From Bordetella genomosp. 10 (GTDB lineage Bacteria > Pseudomonadota > Gammaproteobacteria > Burkholderiales > Burkholderiaceae_B), in contig NZ_NEVM01000005.1 in the NCBI RefSeq assembly GCF_002261225.1, positions 2,604,001-2,668,000 of the forward strand: 64,000 nt of DNA. The letters are read 5' to 3'. Each line of letters opens with the position of its first letter. Within the stretch, counting starts at the first letter, position 1. Of the stretch, positions 1-9,499 are shown piece after piece. A model generated the notes under the pieces. It had not been told where the DNA came from. It saw only the letters and a program-made list of their open reading frames with translations, and did not search any database. Made by a program: the position numbers and the translations under genes.

Positions 1-2
1 TG

Positions 3-1850
3 AACGACAAGATCACGGCCGTGCGCGGCGGACGGCGGCAACTGCAGCAGCTCGGCGGGACGGTGCAGTCGGTGCTCAGGGAGTTCGCCGAACTCGCCCG
101 CCGCGGCGTCTTCACCGAGGAAGAAGCCAAGCGCACGGCGCGCGCCTGGATCAACGAAATGCCCCTGGGACGTCCGCGCTACGCCGCCATCTATGACGCC
201 AATGGCCGCGTCATCGCCTCCGGCGACCGGCGCTGGATAGGCGAGGACCTGACCGGCCTGACCGACTTCAAGGGCAGGCCGCTGGCCCAGGCCATGTATG
301 ACGAAAGCCGCGCCCTGGGCCGCGGCTTCGCCATGTACCGCAAGCCCGAGCCGCCCTCCCTCGCCCATGCCGGGGAAAGCGACGAGCCGCCCGGCGCGCG
401 GGGAGAGACCCGCTACGCCTACTTCGGCTACTTCGCGCCCTGGGACTGGGTGGTGGTGGTCAGCGACAGCGTGCAGGACGTCATCGACCAGGTGGAGATG
501 CGCCGCCAGCAGATGAATACGGCCCTGCGGGAAACCTTGAACGAATTGACGCTGGCCCGCTCCGGCTGCATGTTCATCCTGGCCGACGACGGCGGCATGG
601 TCGCGCCGCCGCCCCGCGAGACCGGCCTGGAGGTGGGCGTGGACCGCCGCACGGGCCTTACGCTGATGCAGACCCTGCAAGGCATCACCGCTTCCGAGCA
701 CCCCGACCGGCTGGACTATGACGACGGCGAGGGCCGCTGGATCATCGAGGCGGTGCGCTTCAAGCCGCTGGGCTGGACGCTGGCCGCCGTCGTGCCGCAG
801 AGCGACTTCACCGCGCCCGCCATGGCCTTGCTGCACAGGCAGGCGCTGATCTTCGGCAGCACGCTGCTGCTGGCGCTGCTGCTCGCCTGGATGTTCGCCA
901 TCCGCATCGTGCGTCCGCTGGAGCAATTGACCGGCTACGCGCGCCGGTTGCCGCAGCAGAACCTGACCGCCGCCGCCAACGTCCCCGACCATATCGCCGC
1001 GCTGCCGCAACAGCGGCAGGATGAAGTCGGACGGCTGGCCGCCTCCTTTCTTTTCATGAATCGCCGCCTGCGCGAGAACATCGGCCGGCTGATGCAGGAG
1101 ACCTCCGCCCGCGAACGCTACGAAAGCGAACTGAACATCGCCCGGGTGATCCAGACCGGCCTGCTGCCGGCCCCGCCGCGGGCCGACGCGGCGCTGGGCG
1201 GCGCCGACCTGTATGCGCTGATGCTGCCCGCCAAGGAGGTGGGCGGCGATCTGTACGACTACTTCATGCTGCCCGACGGCCGCATGTGCATCGCCATCGG
1301 GGACTGCTCCGACAAGGGCGTCCCGGCGGCGCTGTTCATGGCCGTCACCCGCACGCTGATACGCGCCACCGCCGAGGACGAGACCGATCCCGCGCGCATG
1401 CTGCAACGGATCAACAACCGGCTGGCGGAAAACAATCCCAACATGATGTTCGTCACGCTGCTGCTGGGCGTGCTGGACCTGCGCAACGGCCACCTGCGCT
1501 GGGCCAACGCCGGCCATCCGCCGCCCGCCGTCATCGACGCGCAAGGCCAGGCCCGCCTGCTCACCGACCGCAGCGGACCGGCGTGCGGCGTGATCCCCAA
1601 CACCGTCTATCGGCCGCTGGCCGCGCAATTGCAGCGCGGCGAAATCCTGGTGGGCTACACCGACGGCGTGACCGAAGCCGCCGGCCCCGGCGGCGGCCTC
1701 TACGGCGAAACGCGGCTGCTGGCGCGGTTGAGGAAACCCGCGACGTCGTCGGCGGCGCTGGCGCTGGGCCTCGTCGAGGACCTCAAGCACTACGCGGCCG
1801 GCGCCGAGCAATCGGACGACATCACCTTGATCGTGATTCGCCGTCCGTGA
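3..1850 (+). CDS. SpoIIE-type serine phosphatase with double Cache sensor and HAMP (5' partial)
   Basis: The reading frame is open from the left window edge, so the true start lies outside; the GTG at 21 is only the first in-frame start candidate. Numbering from that GTG, residues ~30-265 look like a periplasmic double Cache sensor. A single hydrophobic segment follows at ~267-296 (GSTLLLALLLAWMFAIRIV), then a HAMP linker (~297-355) and a PP2C-like SpoIIE phosphatase domain (~385-609) with the motifs KEVGGDLYDYF, IGDCSDKGVPAALFM and the end SDDITLIVI. Such proteins usually sense a ligand outside the inner membrane and dephosphorylate an anti-sigma-factor antagonist; the partner is not in view. 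The next gene, 35 bp downstream, encodes a periplasmic binding protein that could supply the ligand (inference). Confidence 0.88.
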   Translation, partial: NDKITAVRGGRRQLQQLGGTVQSVLREFAELARRGVFTEEEAKRTARAWINEMPLGRPRYAAIYDANGRVIASGDRRWIGEDLTGLTDFKGRPLAQAMYDESRALGRGFAMYRKPEPPSLAHAGESDEPPGARGETRYAYFGYFAPWDWVVVVSDSVQDVIDQVEMRRQQMNTALRETLNELTLARSGCMFILADDGGMVAPPPRETGLEVGVDRRTGLTLMQTLQGITASEHPDRLDYDDGEGRWIIEAVRFKPLGWTLAAVVPQSDFTAPAMALLHRQALIFGSTLLLALLLAWMFAIRIVRPLEQLTGYARRLPQQNLTAAANVPDHIAALPQQRQDEVGRLAASFLFMNRRLRENIGRLMQETSARERYESELNIARVIQTGLLPAPPRADAALGGADLYALMLPAKEVGGDLYDYFMLPDGRMCIAIGDCSDKGVPAALFMAVTRTLIRATAEDETDPARMLQRINNRLAENNPNMMFVTLLLGVLDLRNGHLRWANAGHPPPAVIDAQGQARLLTDRSGPACGVIPNTVYRPLAAQLQRGEILVGYTDGVTEAAGPGGGLYGETRLLARLRKPATSSAALALGLVEDLKHYAAGAEQSDDITLIVIRRP

Positions 1851-1885
1851 CCATCCCCCCGCGACGAACCGGTTCCCGCCTCTCC

Positions 1886-3187
1886 ATGCCTGCCATCCGC
1901 CCTCGCCTTCCCATCGCCCTCCCGATCGCCCTGCTGCTCGCCGCGGCGCTGCTGCTCGCGCTTCGCGGGATCTTCCCCGGACATTGCGCCGCCGCGCCCG
2001 CCGCATGCGGCGACGGCGCGCTGCTCGCCGCCTCTCCATCCGCCGCCCCGCCCGCCGGGCCGGCGGCCCAGCCGCCGCCGGCGATGCCCCGCCTGCACCG
2101 GCCGATGGCCAACCGCAACCGCAACATCCCCACCTCGCCGCGCCGGCGGCCGGACGGGGCGAAGTGGCGCATCGCCTACGTGGCCAGCGGCGAGCATTAC
2201 AACTACCAGCGCATCCTGCGCGTCATCGTCGACGGCCTGCAGGCGTTGGGCTGGCTGAGCGTCCCGCCCATCCCGGACGGATTGTCCGACCGCGAAACCT
2301 GGGAATTCCTCGCGTCCAATACGCACAGCGACGTGCTGGAATTCGTCGCCGACGCCTGGTGGAGCCCCGGCAATTTCGACAACAGCCGCCGGCCGGCCAT
2401 GCGGCAGGCCATCGCCGAGCGCCTGAACGAGCGCCACGATATCGACCTGATCGTCGCCATGGGCACCCTGGCGGGCCAGGACATGGTGGCCCTGGGCGCG
2501 CCGGTTCCCACCATCGTCGCGTCGACCAGCGACGCGGTGGCCGCGCACATCGTCAAGAGCGCCAAGGACAGCGGCCTGGACAATCTGTTCGTGCACATCT
2601 ACCCGGAACGCTATGCGCGCCAACTGCGCCTGTTCTACGACACGGTGCCCTTCAAGACCCTGGGCCTGGTCTACGAGAACACGCAGGAAGGGCGGATCTT
2701 CAGCGCCGTGGACGCCATCGAGCGCCTGGCGGGCGAACTCGGCTTCACCCTGGTCCACTGCGATGCGCGCGCCCAGGGCCTGGACGCCGACACGGCCGTC
2801 CGCAACGTGGTGGCCTGCTATCGGGAAACCAGCGCGCAGGTGGACGCGGTCTACGTCTCCACGCATATCGGCATCACTCCCCTGACCATCGGGCGCGTGG
2901 CGCAGGTGCTGCGCGAGGCCAAGGTGCCGAGCTTCTCCATGCACGGCTCGGAAGACGTGCGGCACGGCATATTGATGAGCCTGGCCCAATCGGACCATAC
3001 GGCCCTCGGCCTGTTCTTCGCCGAGACCATCGCGCGCATTTTCAACGGCGCCCAGCCGCGGCAGCTCAAGCAGATATGGCGCGATCCGGCCACCATCGCC
3101 CTGAATCTCGAAACCGCCCGCGTGATCGGCTTCGACCCGCCCGTCGACGTCCTGCTGGCGGCGGACGAAGTCTATGAAGCCCGCTGA
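1886..3187 (+). CDS. ABC transporter substrate-binding protein (ABC_sub_bind type)
   Basis: The product is 433 aa. The N-terminus is a signal peptide (hydrophobic run at ~9-27, LPIALLLAAALLLALR), followed by an Ala/Pro-rich linker to about residue 85. The remainder is a two-lobe periplasmic binding fold of the ABC_sub_bind family (Pfam PF04392), with VAMGTLAGQDMV, LGLVYENT and VDAVYVSTH. ATG 1886 was chosen because it directly precedes the signal peptide; upstream in-frame codons only read through the phosphatase gene. No permease or ATPase gene follows, so it may be an orphan sensor subunit working with the phosphatase 35 bp upstream. The ligand cannot be inferred. Confidence 0.85.
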   Translation: MPAIRPRLPIALPIALLLAAALLLALRGIFPGHCAAAPAACGDGALLAASPSAAPPAGPAAQPPPAMPRLHRPMANRNRNIPTSPRRRPDGAKWRIAYVASGEHYNYQRILRVIVDGLQALGWLSVPPIPDGLSDRETWEFLASNTHSDVLEFVADAWWSPGNFDNSRRPAMRQAIAERLNERHDIDLIVAMGTLAGQDMVALGAPVPTIVASTSDAVAAHIVKSAKDSGLDNLFVHIYPERYARQLRLFYDTVPFKTLGLVYENTQEGRIFSAVDAIERLAGELGFTLVHCDARAQGLDADTAVRNVVACYRETSAQVDAVYVSTHIGITPLTIGRVAQVLREAKVPSFSMHGSEDVRHGILMSLAQSDHTALGLFFAETIARIFNGAQPRQLKQIWRDPATIALNLETARVIGFDPPVDVLLAADEVYEAR

Positions 3188-3214
3188 GGATTAAGGGGAT
3201 TAAAGGGATTAAGG
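3188..3214 (+). repeat. short GGATTAA-type tandem repeat
   Basis: Immediately after the stop of the binding-protein gene, three imperfect copies of an 8-9 bp unit (GGATTAAGG / GGATTAAAG / GGATTAAGG) run head to tail. It is AT-richer than its surroundings and lies upstream of the LysR gene. No function can be assigned; it could be a minor regulatory or slippage repeat. Confidence 0.6.
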
Positions 3215-3282
3215 AAGCGGCGGACGGTTTTTCCCCGATAGAAATAAAATAGAACAATCCCCTTCCTCCATCGGTTTTCCAG

Positions 3283-4203
3283 ATGAATCTTTCGACCCGG
3301 CAGTTGCGCGCCTTCGTGGCCGCCGCCGACCACGGCAATTTCACGCGGGCGGCGGCGGACATCGGCCTGTCGCAGCCCGCCTTCAGCGCCCTGGTCAAGT
3401 CCCTGGAAGAAGAGCTCGGCGCGCAGTTGTTCGTGCGCAATACCCGCAACGTGGAGCTGACGCCCTTCGGCCGCCTGTTCGACGCCTTCGCGCGCCGCAC
3501 GCTGTTCGAGACCGAGACCGCGCTGCGCGACCTGCGCGACTACGCCACCGGCCGCGTCGGCAAGGTGCACGTGGCCGCCCTGCCCTCCATCGCCGCCAAT
3601 TGGCTGCCGCCCGTGCTGCGCCGCTTCCGCGAGGAATATCCCGCCGTCACCACCGCCGTCAGCGACGGCATGTCGCAGCAATGCGTGGAGCTGCTGACCC
3701 ATGGCGAAATCGACTTCGCGCTGGCCACCACCGACCATTACGCGCCGGACCTGCGGCGCGAGCTGCTATGGACGGACCGCTTCCACCTGGTCTGTCCGCG
3801 CGGGCATCCGCTGGCCACCACCCGCAAGGCGGTCACGCTGGAGCAGATCGCCCGCTATCCCTTCATCAACTTCGTCAGGCACAGCAGCGTGCGGCAGTCG
3901 CTGGACGCCGCCTTCGGCAAGCACGAGTTGAACAACGTGCTGGAGCTCGAACACCTGGCCACCGTCAGCGCCATGGTGGAGAACAACGTCGGCATCACCG
4001 TGGTGCCCACGCTGACGCTGTACCAGTTCCGGCGGCCGGCGCTGGCCATCCGCGACCTGGGCGGCCTGCCGCTGACGCGGGAGATCTACATCCTCAGCCG
4101 CAAGAACAAGGAGCTGTCGATGCCGGCGCAGGCGCTGCACGACATGCTGGGGGAGCACGTCCGGGCGCTGGGCGGGGCTGGAGGGCAGGAACCGGCCGGT
4201 TGA
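3283..4203 (+). CDS. LysR-family transcriptional regulator
   Basis: The product is 306 aa, the usual LTTR length. A winged HTH occupies residues 1-60 (LRAFVAAADHGNFTRAAADIGLSQPAFSALVKSLEEELGAQLFVR), a linker helix follows, and a periplasmic-binding-like effector domain runs from ~90 to 295. It is transcribed in the same direction as the AtuA-like operon that starts 128 bp downstream and is its likely regulator (inference from position). The inducer is unknown. Confidence 0.93.
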   Translation: MNLSTRQLRAFVAAADHGNFTRAAADIGLSQPAFSALVKSLEEELGAQLFVRNTRNVELTPFGRLFDAFARRTLFETETALRDLRDYATGRVGKVHVAALPSIAANWLPPVLRRFREEYPAVTTAVSDGMSQQCVELLTHGEIDFALATTDHYAPDLRRELLWTDRFHLVCPRGHPLATTRKAVTLEQIARYPFINFVRHSSVRQSLDAAFGKHELNNVLELEHLATVSAMVENNVGITVVPTLTLYQFRRPALAIRDLGGLPLTREIYILSRKNKELSMPAQALHDMLGEHVRALGGAGGQEPAG

Positions 4204-4331
4204 AACGCCGCCGCGCCGCCCCGCCCATCATCGGCCTTTCAAATCAATTATTCTGAATTTTCGATTTTACTTCTGGCCCCTCTCCTGCCGACAATCGGTC
4301 ATTCCTCGAATAACGTGAGCGAGACGCAAGC

Positions 4332-5681
4332 ATGGGCAAACTCCCCCTGTGGGTAGGCTGCGGCGCCGGGTTTTCCGGCGACCGTATCGACGCGGCCATC
4401 CCCGTGGTCGACACCCTGCGCCGCCGCGAGGGGCAACGGGCGCTCATTTTCGAGACCCTGGCCGAGCGCACCCTGGCGCTGGCTCAGATCGCGCGCCGCG
4501 CGAACCCCGACAAGGGCTACGAACCGCTGCTCGATCTCTTCCTGCCGCCCATCCTCGGCCCCTGCCTGGAACACCGCATCGCCATCGTCAGCAATTTCGG
4601 CCAGGCCAATCCGGCCGGCGCCGCGCGGCGCATCACCGAACTGGCGCGCCAGGCTGGCTTGCGCGCGCCGCGCATCGCCGTCGTCAAGGGCGACGACCTG
4701 ACGGCGCGGCCGGACAGCGCCGAGCTGCTGGCGCAGGCGGGCCTGACGCACGAGGGCCAGTTGCTCAGCGCCAATGCCTACCTGGGCGCGGAGCCCATCG
4801 CCGCCGCCCTGCGCGACGGCGCGGACATCGTCGTCACCGGCCGCGTGGCCGATCCTTCGCTGGTGCTGGGACCGGCCATGGCGCATTACGGCTGGGATCC
4901 CGCCGACTGGGAGCGCCTGGGGCCCGCCACCATGGCCGGCCACCTGCTCGAATGCGGCTCCCAGGTCTCGGGCGGGTATTTCGCCGACCCGGGCTACAAG
5001 GACGTTCCCGATCTCGCGCACGTGGGTTTCCCCATTGCCCGCATCGACGCCGACGGCGCTTGTGAAATCGGCAAGGCCGAAGGCACGGGCGGCGTCGTCG
5101 ACCGCCGGACCGTCACCGAACAACTGCTCTACGAAGTCCACGATCCGGCCTCGTACCTGACGCCGGACGTCGTCGCCGACATCTCGCAGGCGCGGATCAC
5201 CGAAACCGGGCCGGACACCGTCGCGCTGTCCGGCGTGCGCGGCCATGCGCGTCCGCGCACGCTCAAGGTCAATGCCTACTACGAGGGCGGCTGGCTGGCC
5301 GAGGCGGAGATTTCCTACGGCGGCCCGCGCGCGGAGTCGCGCGCGCGGCTGGCCGCCGACGTGGTGCGCGCCCGCCTGGGCGATCGGGCGCACCGCCTGC
5401 GCGTCGACCTGATCGGCGTGCTGAGCGTCCTCGCCGACGACCGCGGCAGCCTGCTTGCGCAACGTCCCGACGGCGGCGCGCGCGACGTCCGCCTGCGCCT
5501 GGCCGCCAGCTTCGCCCGGCGCGACGACGCCGAGGCCCTGACGCGCGAGGTCAACGCGCTCTATTGCTGCGGCCCGGCCGGCGGCGGCGGCGTGCGCACC
5601 GCCATACGGCCGCGCCTGGAAACCCGCTCCGGCTATATCGACCGCGACCTGGTCCAGGCGTCCTACGAGATCCTCCCATGA
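4332..5681 (+). CDS. AtuA-like acyclic terpene utilisation family protein (DUF1446)
   Basis: The 449-aa product starts MGKLPLWVGCGAGFSGDR and carries conserved blocks of the DUF1446/AtuA family: GCGAGFSGDR at ~9-18, LLSANAYLGAEPIAAALRDGADIVVTGRVADPSL at ~147-180, GHLLECGSQVSGGYFADPG at ~202-220. AtuA belongs to the citronellol/geraniol degradation cluster of Pseudomonas, but most homologues occur outside terpene pathways with unknown substrates. The gene overlaps the next one by ATGA, so the two are translationally coupled, matching families where the C-terminal ferredoxin-like domain is a separate polypeptide. Confidence 0.85.
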   Translation: MGKLPLWVGCGAGFSGDRIDAAIPVVDTLRRREGQRALIFETLAERTLALAQIARRANPDKGYEPLLDLFLPPILGPCLEHRIAIVSNFGQANPAGAARRITELARQAGLRAPRIAVVKGDDLTARPDSAELLAQAGLTHEGQLLSANAYLGAEPIAAALRDGADIVVTGRVADPSLVLGPAMAHYGWDPADWERLGPATMAGHLLECGSQVSGGYFADPGYKDVPDLAHVGFPIARIDADGACEIGKAEGTGGVVDRRTVTEQLLYEVHDPASYLTPDVVADISQARITETGPDTVALSGVRGHARPRTLKVNAYYEGGWLAEAEISYGGPRAESRARLAADVVRARLGDRAHRLRVDLIGVLSVLADDRGSLLAQRPDGGARDVRLRLAASFARRDDAEALTREVNALYCCGPAGGGGVRTAIRPRLETRSGYIDRDLVQASYEILP

Positions 5682-6079
5682 ACGCTTCCGCCACCACGCC
5701 TGTTCCCGGCGCCGCCACCGTGGCGGTCCGGCTCTATGACATCGCCCATGGCCGCACCGGCGACAAGGGCGATCGATGCAACATCAGCGTCATTGCCTAC
5801 CGGCCGGAGTATTACGACATCCTGGTCGAACAGGTGACGCCGGAGGCGGTGCGCGCGGTCTACGCGCATCGCCAGCCCGGGACCATCACCCGGCACCTGC
5901 TGCCGCGGCTGTACGCCATGAACTTCGTCATCGACCACGTGCTGGATGGCGGGGTCAACGACTCCCTGAACCTGGACTCGCACGGGAAGTCGCTGGCGGG
6001 GTTCCTGCTGGACCTGCCCATCGCCCTGCCCGCGCATCTGGCGCCGCAGGCAGCGCAAGACCGCACGCGGCAGGAATAG
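5678..6079 (+). CDS. AtuA C-terminal-domain-like small subunit
   Basis: The product is 133 aa. The start ATG overlaps the stop of the upstream AtuA-like gene (ATGA at 5678-5681). It contains LYDIAHGRTGDKGDRCNISVIAY and FVIDHVLDGGVNDSLNLDSHGKSL, which match the C-terminal domain seen fused to AtuA in other genomes. It probably forms a complex with the preceding protein. The function is unproven. Confidence 0.8.
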   Translation: MNASATTPVPGAATVAVRLYDIAHGRTGDKGDRCNISVIAYRPEYYDILVEQVTPEAVRAVYAHRQPGTITRHLLPRLYAMNFVIDHVLDGGVNDSLNLDSHGKSLAGFLLDLPIALPAHLAPQAAQDRTRQE

Positions 6080-6138
6080 GCGCCGGCGCGGAATGGCCGC
6101 CGGCGCGTCCTGGGACCAGTCTCGTGTCCCCGCCGAGA

Positions 6139-8277
6139 CTAGGGATTCGTCTTCGCCCAGAGAAACCCGGCCTCCAGCGCCGCCGTCCTGGCCATGGTGC
6201 GCGCGTCGACGCCCGCGCCATGGCCGCCTTCGCGGCGTTCCAGATACCACACGTCCTCGTGCCCCTGCGCCTGCATCTTCGCCGCCATTTTGCGCGCATG
6301 GCCGGGATGCACGCGGTCGTCGCTGGCCGAGGCGCTGAACAGCACGGGCGGATAGTCCACGTCGGCGCGCATCCGGTGGTACGGCGAATAGGCCAGCAGG
6401 GCGGGCAGGACCCGGGCGTCGTCCGGGTCGCCGTATTCCTCCGTCCAGGTCGCCCCTTGCAGCAGCTTGTGAAAGCGCGCCATGTCCAATACCGGCACGT
6501 CGGACAGCACCGCGCCGAACAGGCCCGGCCGCTGCACCATGCAGGCCGCGGTCAGCAGGCCGCCATTGCTGGCCCCGCTGATGGACAACTGCCGCGGCGT
6601 GGTGACGCCGGTGTCGACCAGCGCCCGCGCCACCGCGATGAAATCGTCGAACGCGACCTGCCGTTTCTCGCGCACGGCGGCCTGGTGCCAGGCCGGGCCG
6701 AACTCGCCGCCGCCGCGTATGCAGGCAATGGCGTAGACGCCGCCGCGCTCCAGCCAGGTCATGCCCGTCGTCGCGGAGTAGGCCGGCGCGTCGAGCGCTT
6801 CCTCGAAACCGCCATAGCCGTATAGCTGGCAGGGCAGCGGCGCGTCACCGGGCGCGGGCAGGCGGCCGATGACCCAATAGGGAATCGACACGCCGTCCGG
6901 CGCGGCCGCGTAGCGCAACTGCGCCGACATGCCGGCCACGTCGAACTTCGGCGGCATCTGCGACAGCAGCCGCCAGTCCGCGGCGCCGCCCCCCGCATCG
7001 CCCAGATCCGCGTAATACAGGGACGGCGGCACCAGGAAATGGTCGACGTGGATCAACACCGTGTCGTCGCGTTCGGCGTCCACCGACTCCAGAGAAACCT
7101 CGCTCTCCGGCGGCAGCGGGTACGGACGCGGCGTCCAATCGCCACCCTCGCCCGCCGGCAGGCGCCACAGCGTCAGGCGCGGCACGCTGTCCTCGCGCTC
7201 GGCCACGAGCACCCAATGCCGGGTGAAGTCCAGGTCGTCCAGCACGCGGCGGGGACCCGGCGTGAACAGCACGTCGAAATCGCGCCCGCCGGCGAGGAAG
7301 GCCTCGCGCCGGATGGCCAGCAGGCAGCCGGTGGGATGCGATTGCCCGCCCACGCGCCAATCCGCGCGCAGCGTGATGAACAGCCACCCCTGCCATTCGT
7401 CGATCTCCGCGTCCGCGGGCACGTCGTATTGCCGCCATTGCCCCGCGGCCTCGTCCAGCCAGTACCAGTCCGTGCGGAAGAACGCCGTCGCCCGCGCCGC
7501 CAGGTGACGCCGCTGGATATAGTCGTACCAGACGTTGACGGAGATATCCGACTGCGCGCATTCGAACTCGACGGGCGCCGTTTCCAGCGGCGTGCCGCGC
7601 CGCCACTTGCGGATCTGGCGGGGGTTGCCGGCGTTCGTCAGCGCGGGCTCCTCGTGCGCGGCGCTGTCGTCCCAACCGACATAGACCGTATCCCCGTCTA
7701 TCCAGCCGATGGAATGCTGGCCCTCGTCCAGGATCTCGAAGCCATCCTCCACGAAGCAGCGCGCCTCGACGTCGAACTCCATGACGATGCAGGCATCCGC
7801 GCCGTCCGGCGACAGGCTGACCAGCGCGCGGGTGTAGTCGGGATGGCGCAGCTCGAAGTCCTGCAGCGTCCAGCGCGTTTCGTCCTCGCCGTCCTCCGCG
7901 TTGCGGTTCAGGTCCAGGGCGTCGACGTCGAGCACGGTTTCCCACACCGGGGAGCGATCCAGCCATGCCTGCCAGGGCGTGCGGCGCACCAGCCCCAGCG
8001 GATGATCGGCGTCGGTCCACGTGTTGTAGCCCCAGTCGCCGCAGCGCGAGCACGTGACGATGCGGTCCTCCGAATCGTAAAGCGCCGTCAGGCGCTCCAC
8101 CATGGCGTCGAATTCCGGCCCCTTGCCGAAAGCGTCGAGGGTGCGCCGATTCTGCGCCGTCACCCACTTTTCGACGGCGGGACTGTCCAGGGATTCGAGA
8201 TAACGGTACGGGTCCTGTCCGGCCTGGCCGGCGGAATCCGCGGAGGTTTCCGGGGAGGAAGATCGTTCGTGCTGCAT
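6139..8277 (-). CDS. prolyl oligopeptidase family serine peptidase (S9)
   Basis: The product is 712 aa. The N-terminal half (~1-430) is the beta-propeller; the C-terminal half is the alpha/beta hydrolase. The nucleophile Ser lies in SGASNGGLL, the Asp in SASASDDRVHPGH and the His in REGGHGAG. The family cleaves short peptides after Pro or related residues. No signal peptide is visible, so it is predicted cytoplasmic. ATG 8277 (MQHERSSSPE) is the first start after the upstream frame, which otherwise reads antisense to no gene. It is convergent with the AtuA-like operon. Confidence 0.93.
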   Translation of the reverse strand: MQHERSSSPETSADSAGQAGQDPYRYLESLDSPAVEKWVTAQNRRTLDAFGKGPEFDAMVERLTALYDSEDRIVTCSRCGDWGYNTWTDADHPLGLVRRTPWQAWLDRSPVWETVLDVDALDLNRNAEDGEDETRWTLQDFELRHPDYTRALVSLSPDGADACIVMEFDVEARCFVEDGFEILDEGQHSIGWIDGDTVYVGWDDSAAHEEPALTNAGNPRQIRKWRRGTPLETAPVEFECAQSDISVNVWYDYIQRRHLAARATAFFRTDWYWLDEAAGQWRQYDVPADAEIDEWQGWLFITLRADWRVGGQSHPTGCLLAIRREAFLAGGRDFDVLFTPGPRRVLDDLDFTRHWVLVAEREDSVPRLTLWRLPAGEGGDWTPRPYPLPPESEVSLESVDAERDDTVLIHVDHFLVPPSLYYADLGDAGGGAADWRLLSQMPPKFDVAGMSAQLRYAAAPDGVSIPYWVIGRLPAPGDAPLPCQLYGYGGFEEALDAPAYSATTGMTWLERGGVYAIACIRGGGEFGPAWHQAAVREKRQVAFDDFIAVARALVDTGVTTPRQLSISGASNGGLLTAACMVQRPGLFGAVLSDVPVLDMARFHKLLQGATWTEEYGDPDDARVLPALLAYSPYHRMRADVDYPPVLFSASASDDRVHPGHARKMAAKMQAQGHEDVWYLERREGGHGAGVDARTMARTAALEAGFLWAKTNP

Positions 8278-8414
8278 GCGTTGGTTGGCACCGTGGAATT
8301 GATTGCGAGCGGCATGGCGCGCGGATGCGCGCCAGCATGAGTCAGGTAAATCGGGGAAAGGCGAGTGGGGAAAAAGATTCGAGTATGCCCGGGATGCGCC
8401 GGGACACAAGCAGA

Positions 8415-9263
8415 CTATTCCGAGGCCTCGGCCAGCCGCTGGTAGGCGGCCTCGACCGCCTCCTTGCCGTACTTGCCTTCCAGGCGCCGCACCGTGAAGT
8501 GCCCCCGCGCCATTTGCTGGTAATGGTTGGTGAAGGCGGTATTGATCAAGGCCCCCGCGGCCGCGCCGATCACGGGCACCGCCTGGGCGGCCACCTTTTC
8601 CGTGACCTGGACGCCGAAACGGCCGGCCACCACATTGATCAGGCGCACCAGGGGCGGCGCGGCGGCGCCCCCCAGCTTGCCGCCCGCCGCCAGGAAGGAC
8701 GAGGCGTCGACCGCCGCCTTGGCCATGGCCTCGCGGGCGGCGAAGTAGCCCACCTCGGCGGCGTCGTCGGACTTGGCGCGGCCGCCCAGCCCGAGCACCT
8801 GCACGCAATCCAGTTGCGTGGTCACGTCGTTCAGGTCCGCGCCCTCGCCGCGCGCCACGTCGGCAATGGCCCGCATCATGATGGTGACGGATATGGGCAG
8901 TTCGACGGTGACCGCCGCCAGGCCGAAAAAGCCGCCCACGCCGCCGCTGACCGCGGCGCCCGCCTTGTGCAGCCACTTCGAGGCGGCCGGCGCGGGCTCG
9001 GCCGCCTCGCCGCCGCCCTTGCCCATGGTCAGCAATGCCGCCTTGAGCGCGGCGTGTATCGCCTTGTGGGTGGCCTCGGTGATCAGGCCGCCGGCCTTGG
9101 CCGGCAACATGTCCAGGGCGTACTCGATGGGCTTGCCGACGTAGTTGGACAAACGCGCGGTAAGACTCGGATGCTCGAGGATGTCGCGCGCCAGCTTCAG
9201 GCTGCTCAGGTCTTCCGCGCTCAGGGATTCGAGCGCGCCGGCCGCGCGGGTTTCGGTGGACAT
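8415..9263 (-). CDS. EcsC family protein
   Basis: The product is 282 aa. Numerous Gly/Ala-rich hydrophobic helices (AAVSGGVGGFFGLAAVTVELPISVTIMMRAIADVARGEG; VPVIGAAAGALINTAFTNHYQQMARGHFTVRRLE) identify the EcsC family, whose role is not well defined. ATG 9263 was chosen over ATG 9269 because the AGAGG Shine-Dalgarno sits 7 nt from 9263 but directly abuts 9269. It lies 137 bp upstream of the S9 peptidase on the same strand. Confidence 0.85.
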   Translation of the reverse strand: MSTETRAAGALESLSAEDLSSLKLARDILEHPSLTARLSNYVGKPIEYALDMLPAKAGGLITEATHKAIHAALKAALLTMGKGGGEAAEPAPAASKWLHKAGAAVSGGVGGFFGLAAVTVELPISVTIMMRAIADVARGEGADLNDVTTQLDCVQVLGLGGRAKSDDAAEVGYFAAREAMAKAAVDASSFLAAGGKLGGAAAPPLVRLINVVAGRFGVQVTEKVAAQAVPVIGAAAGALINTAFTNHYQQMARGHFTVRRLEGKYGKEAVEAAYQRLAEASE

Positions 9264-9499
9264 GGTCATTCCTCTGGGGGCCTGCCGATACGGGAAAATG
9301 CCGCGCCATTCCAGGCGTCGGGTTCGGCCTGCTGAAAGATGGGCGTTCGGCATTCAAGACGAATATACCGTCTCGCGGTCATGGCCACGGCGCGGCGCCG
9401 GTACGGATGAGCTTGCGGCGCGGGCCGCGGGCGGCCGCGCGATGCCGGATCCGCTCGGCATCGCGCGGAATCCGCGCTTCCGGGACGATCGCCCGTCAA

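Noticed and set aside
1790..2998. A 402-codon minus-strand frame opposite the ABC binding protein
   Set aside because: No family signature; codon-shadow of the plus-strand gene.
2100..3177. Alternative Arg/Pro-rich frame overlapping the binding protein
   Set aside because: Typical frame-shadow composition of high-GC DNA.
3188..3214. GGATTAAGG repeats as a possible CRISPR
   Set aside because: Units of 8-9 bp without spacers; no cas genes in the window.
6139..9357. Single 1072-codon frame joining the EcsC and S9 peptidase region
   Set aside because: The upstream third is an antisense-type frame within the EcsC gene; the peptidase starts at 8277 and EcsC is read in another frame.
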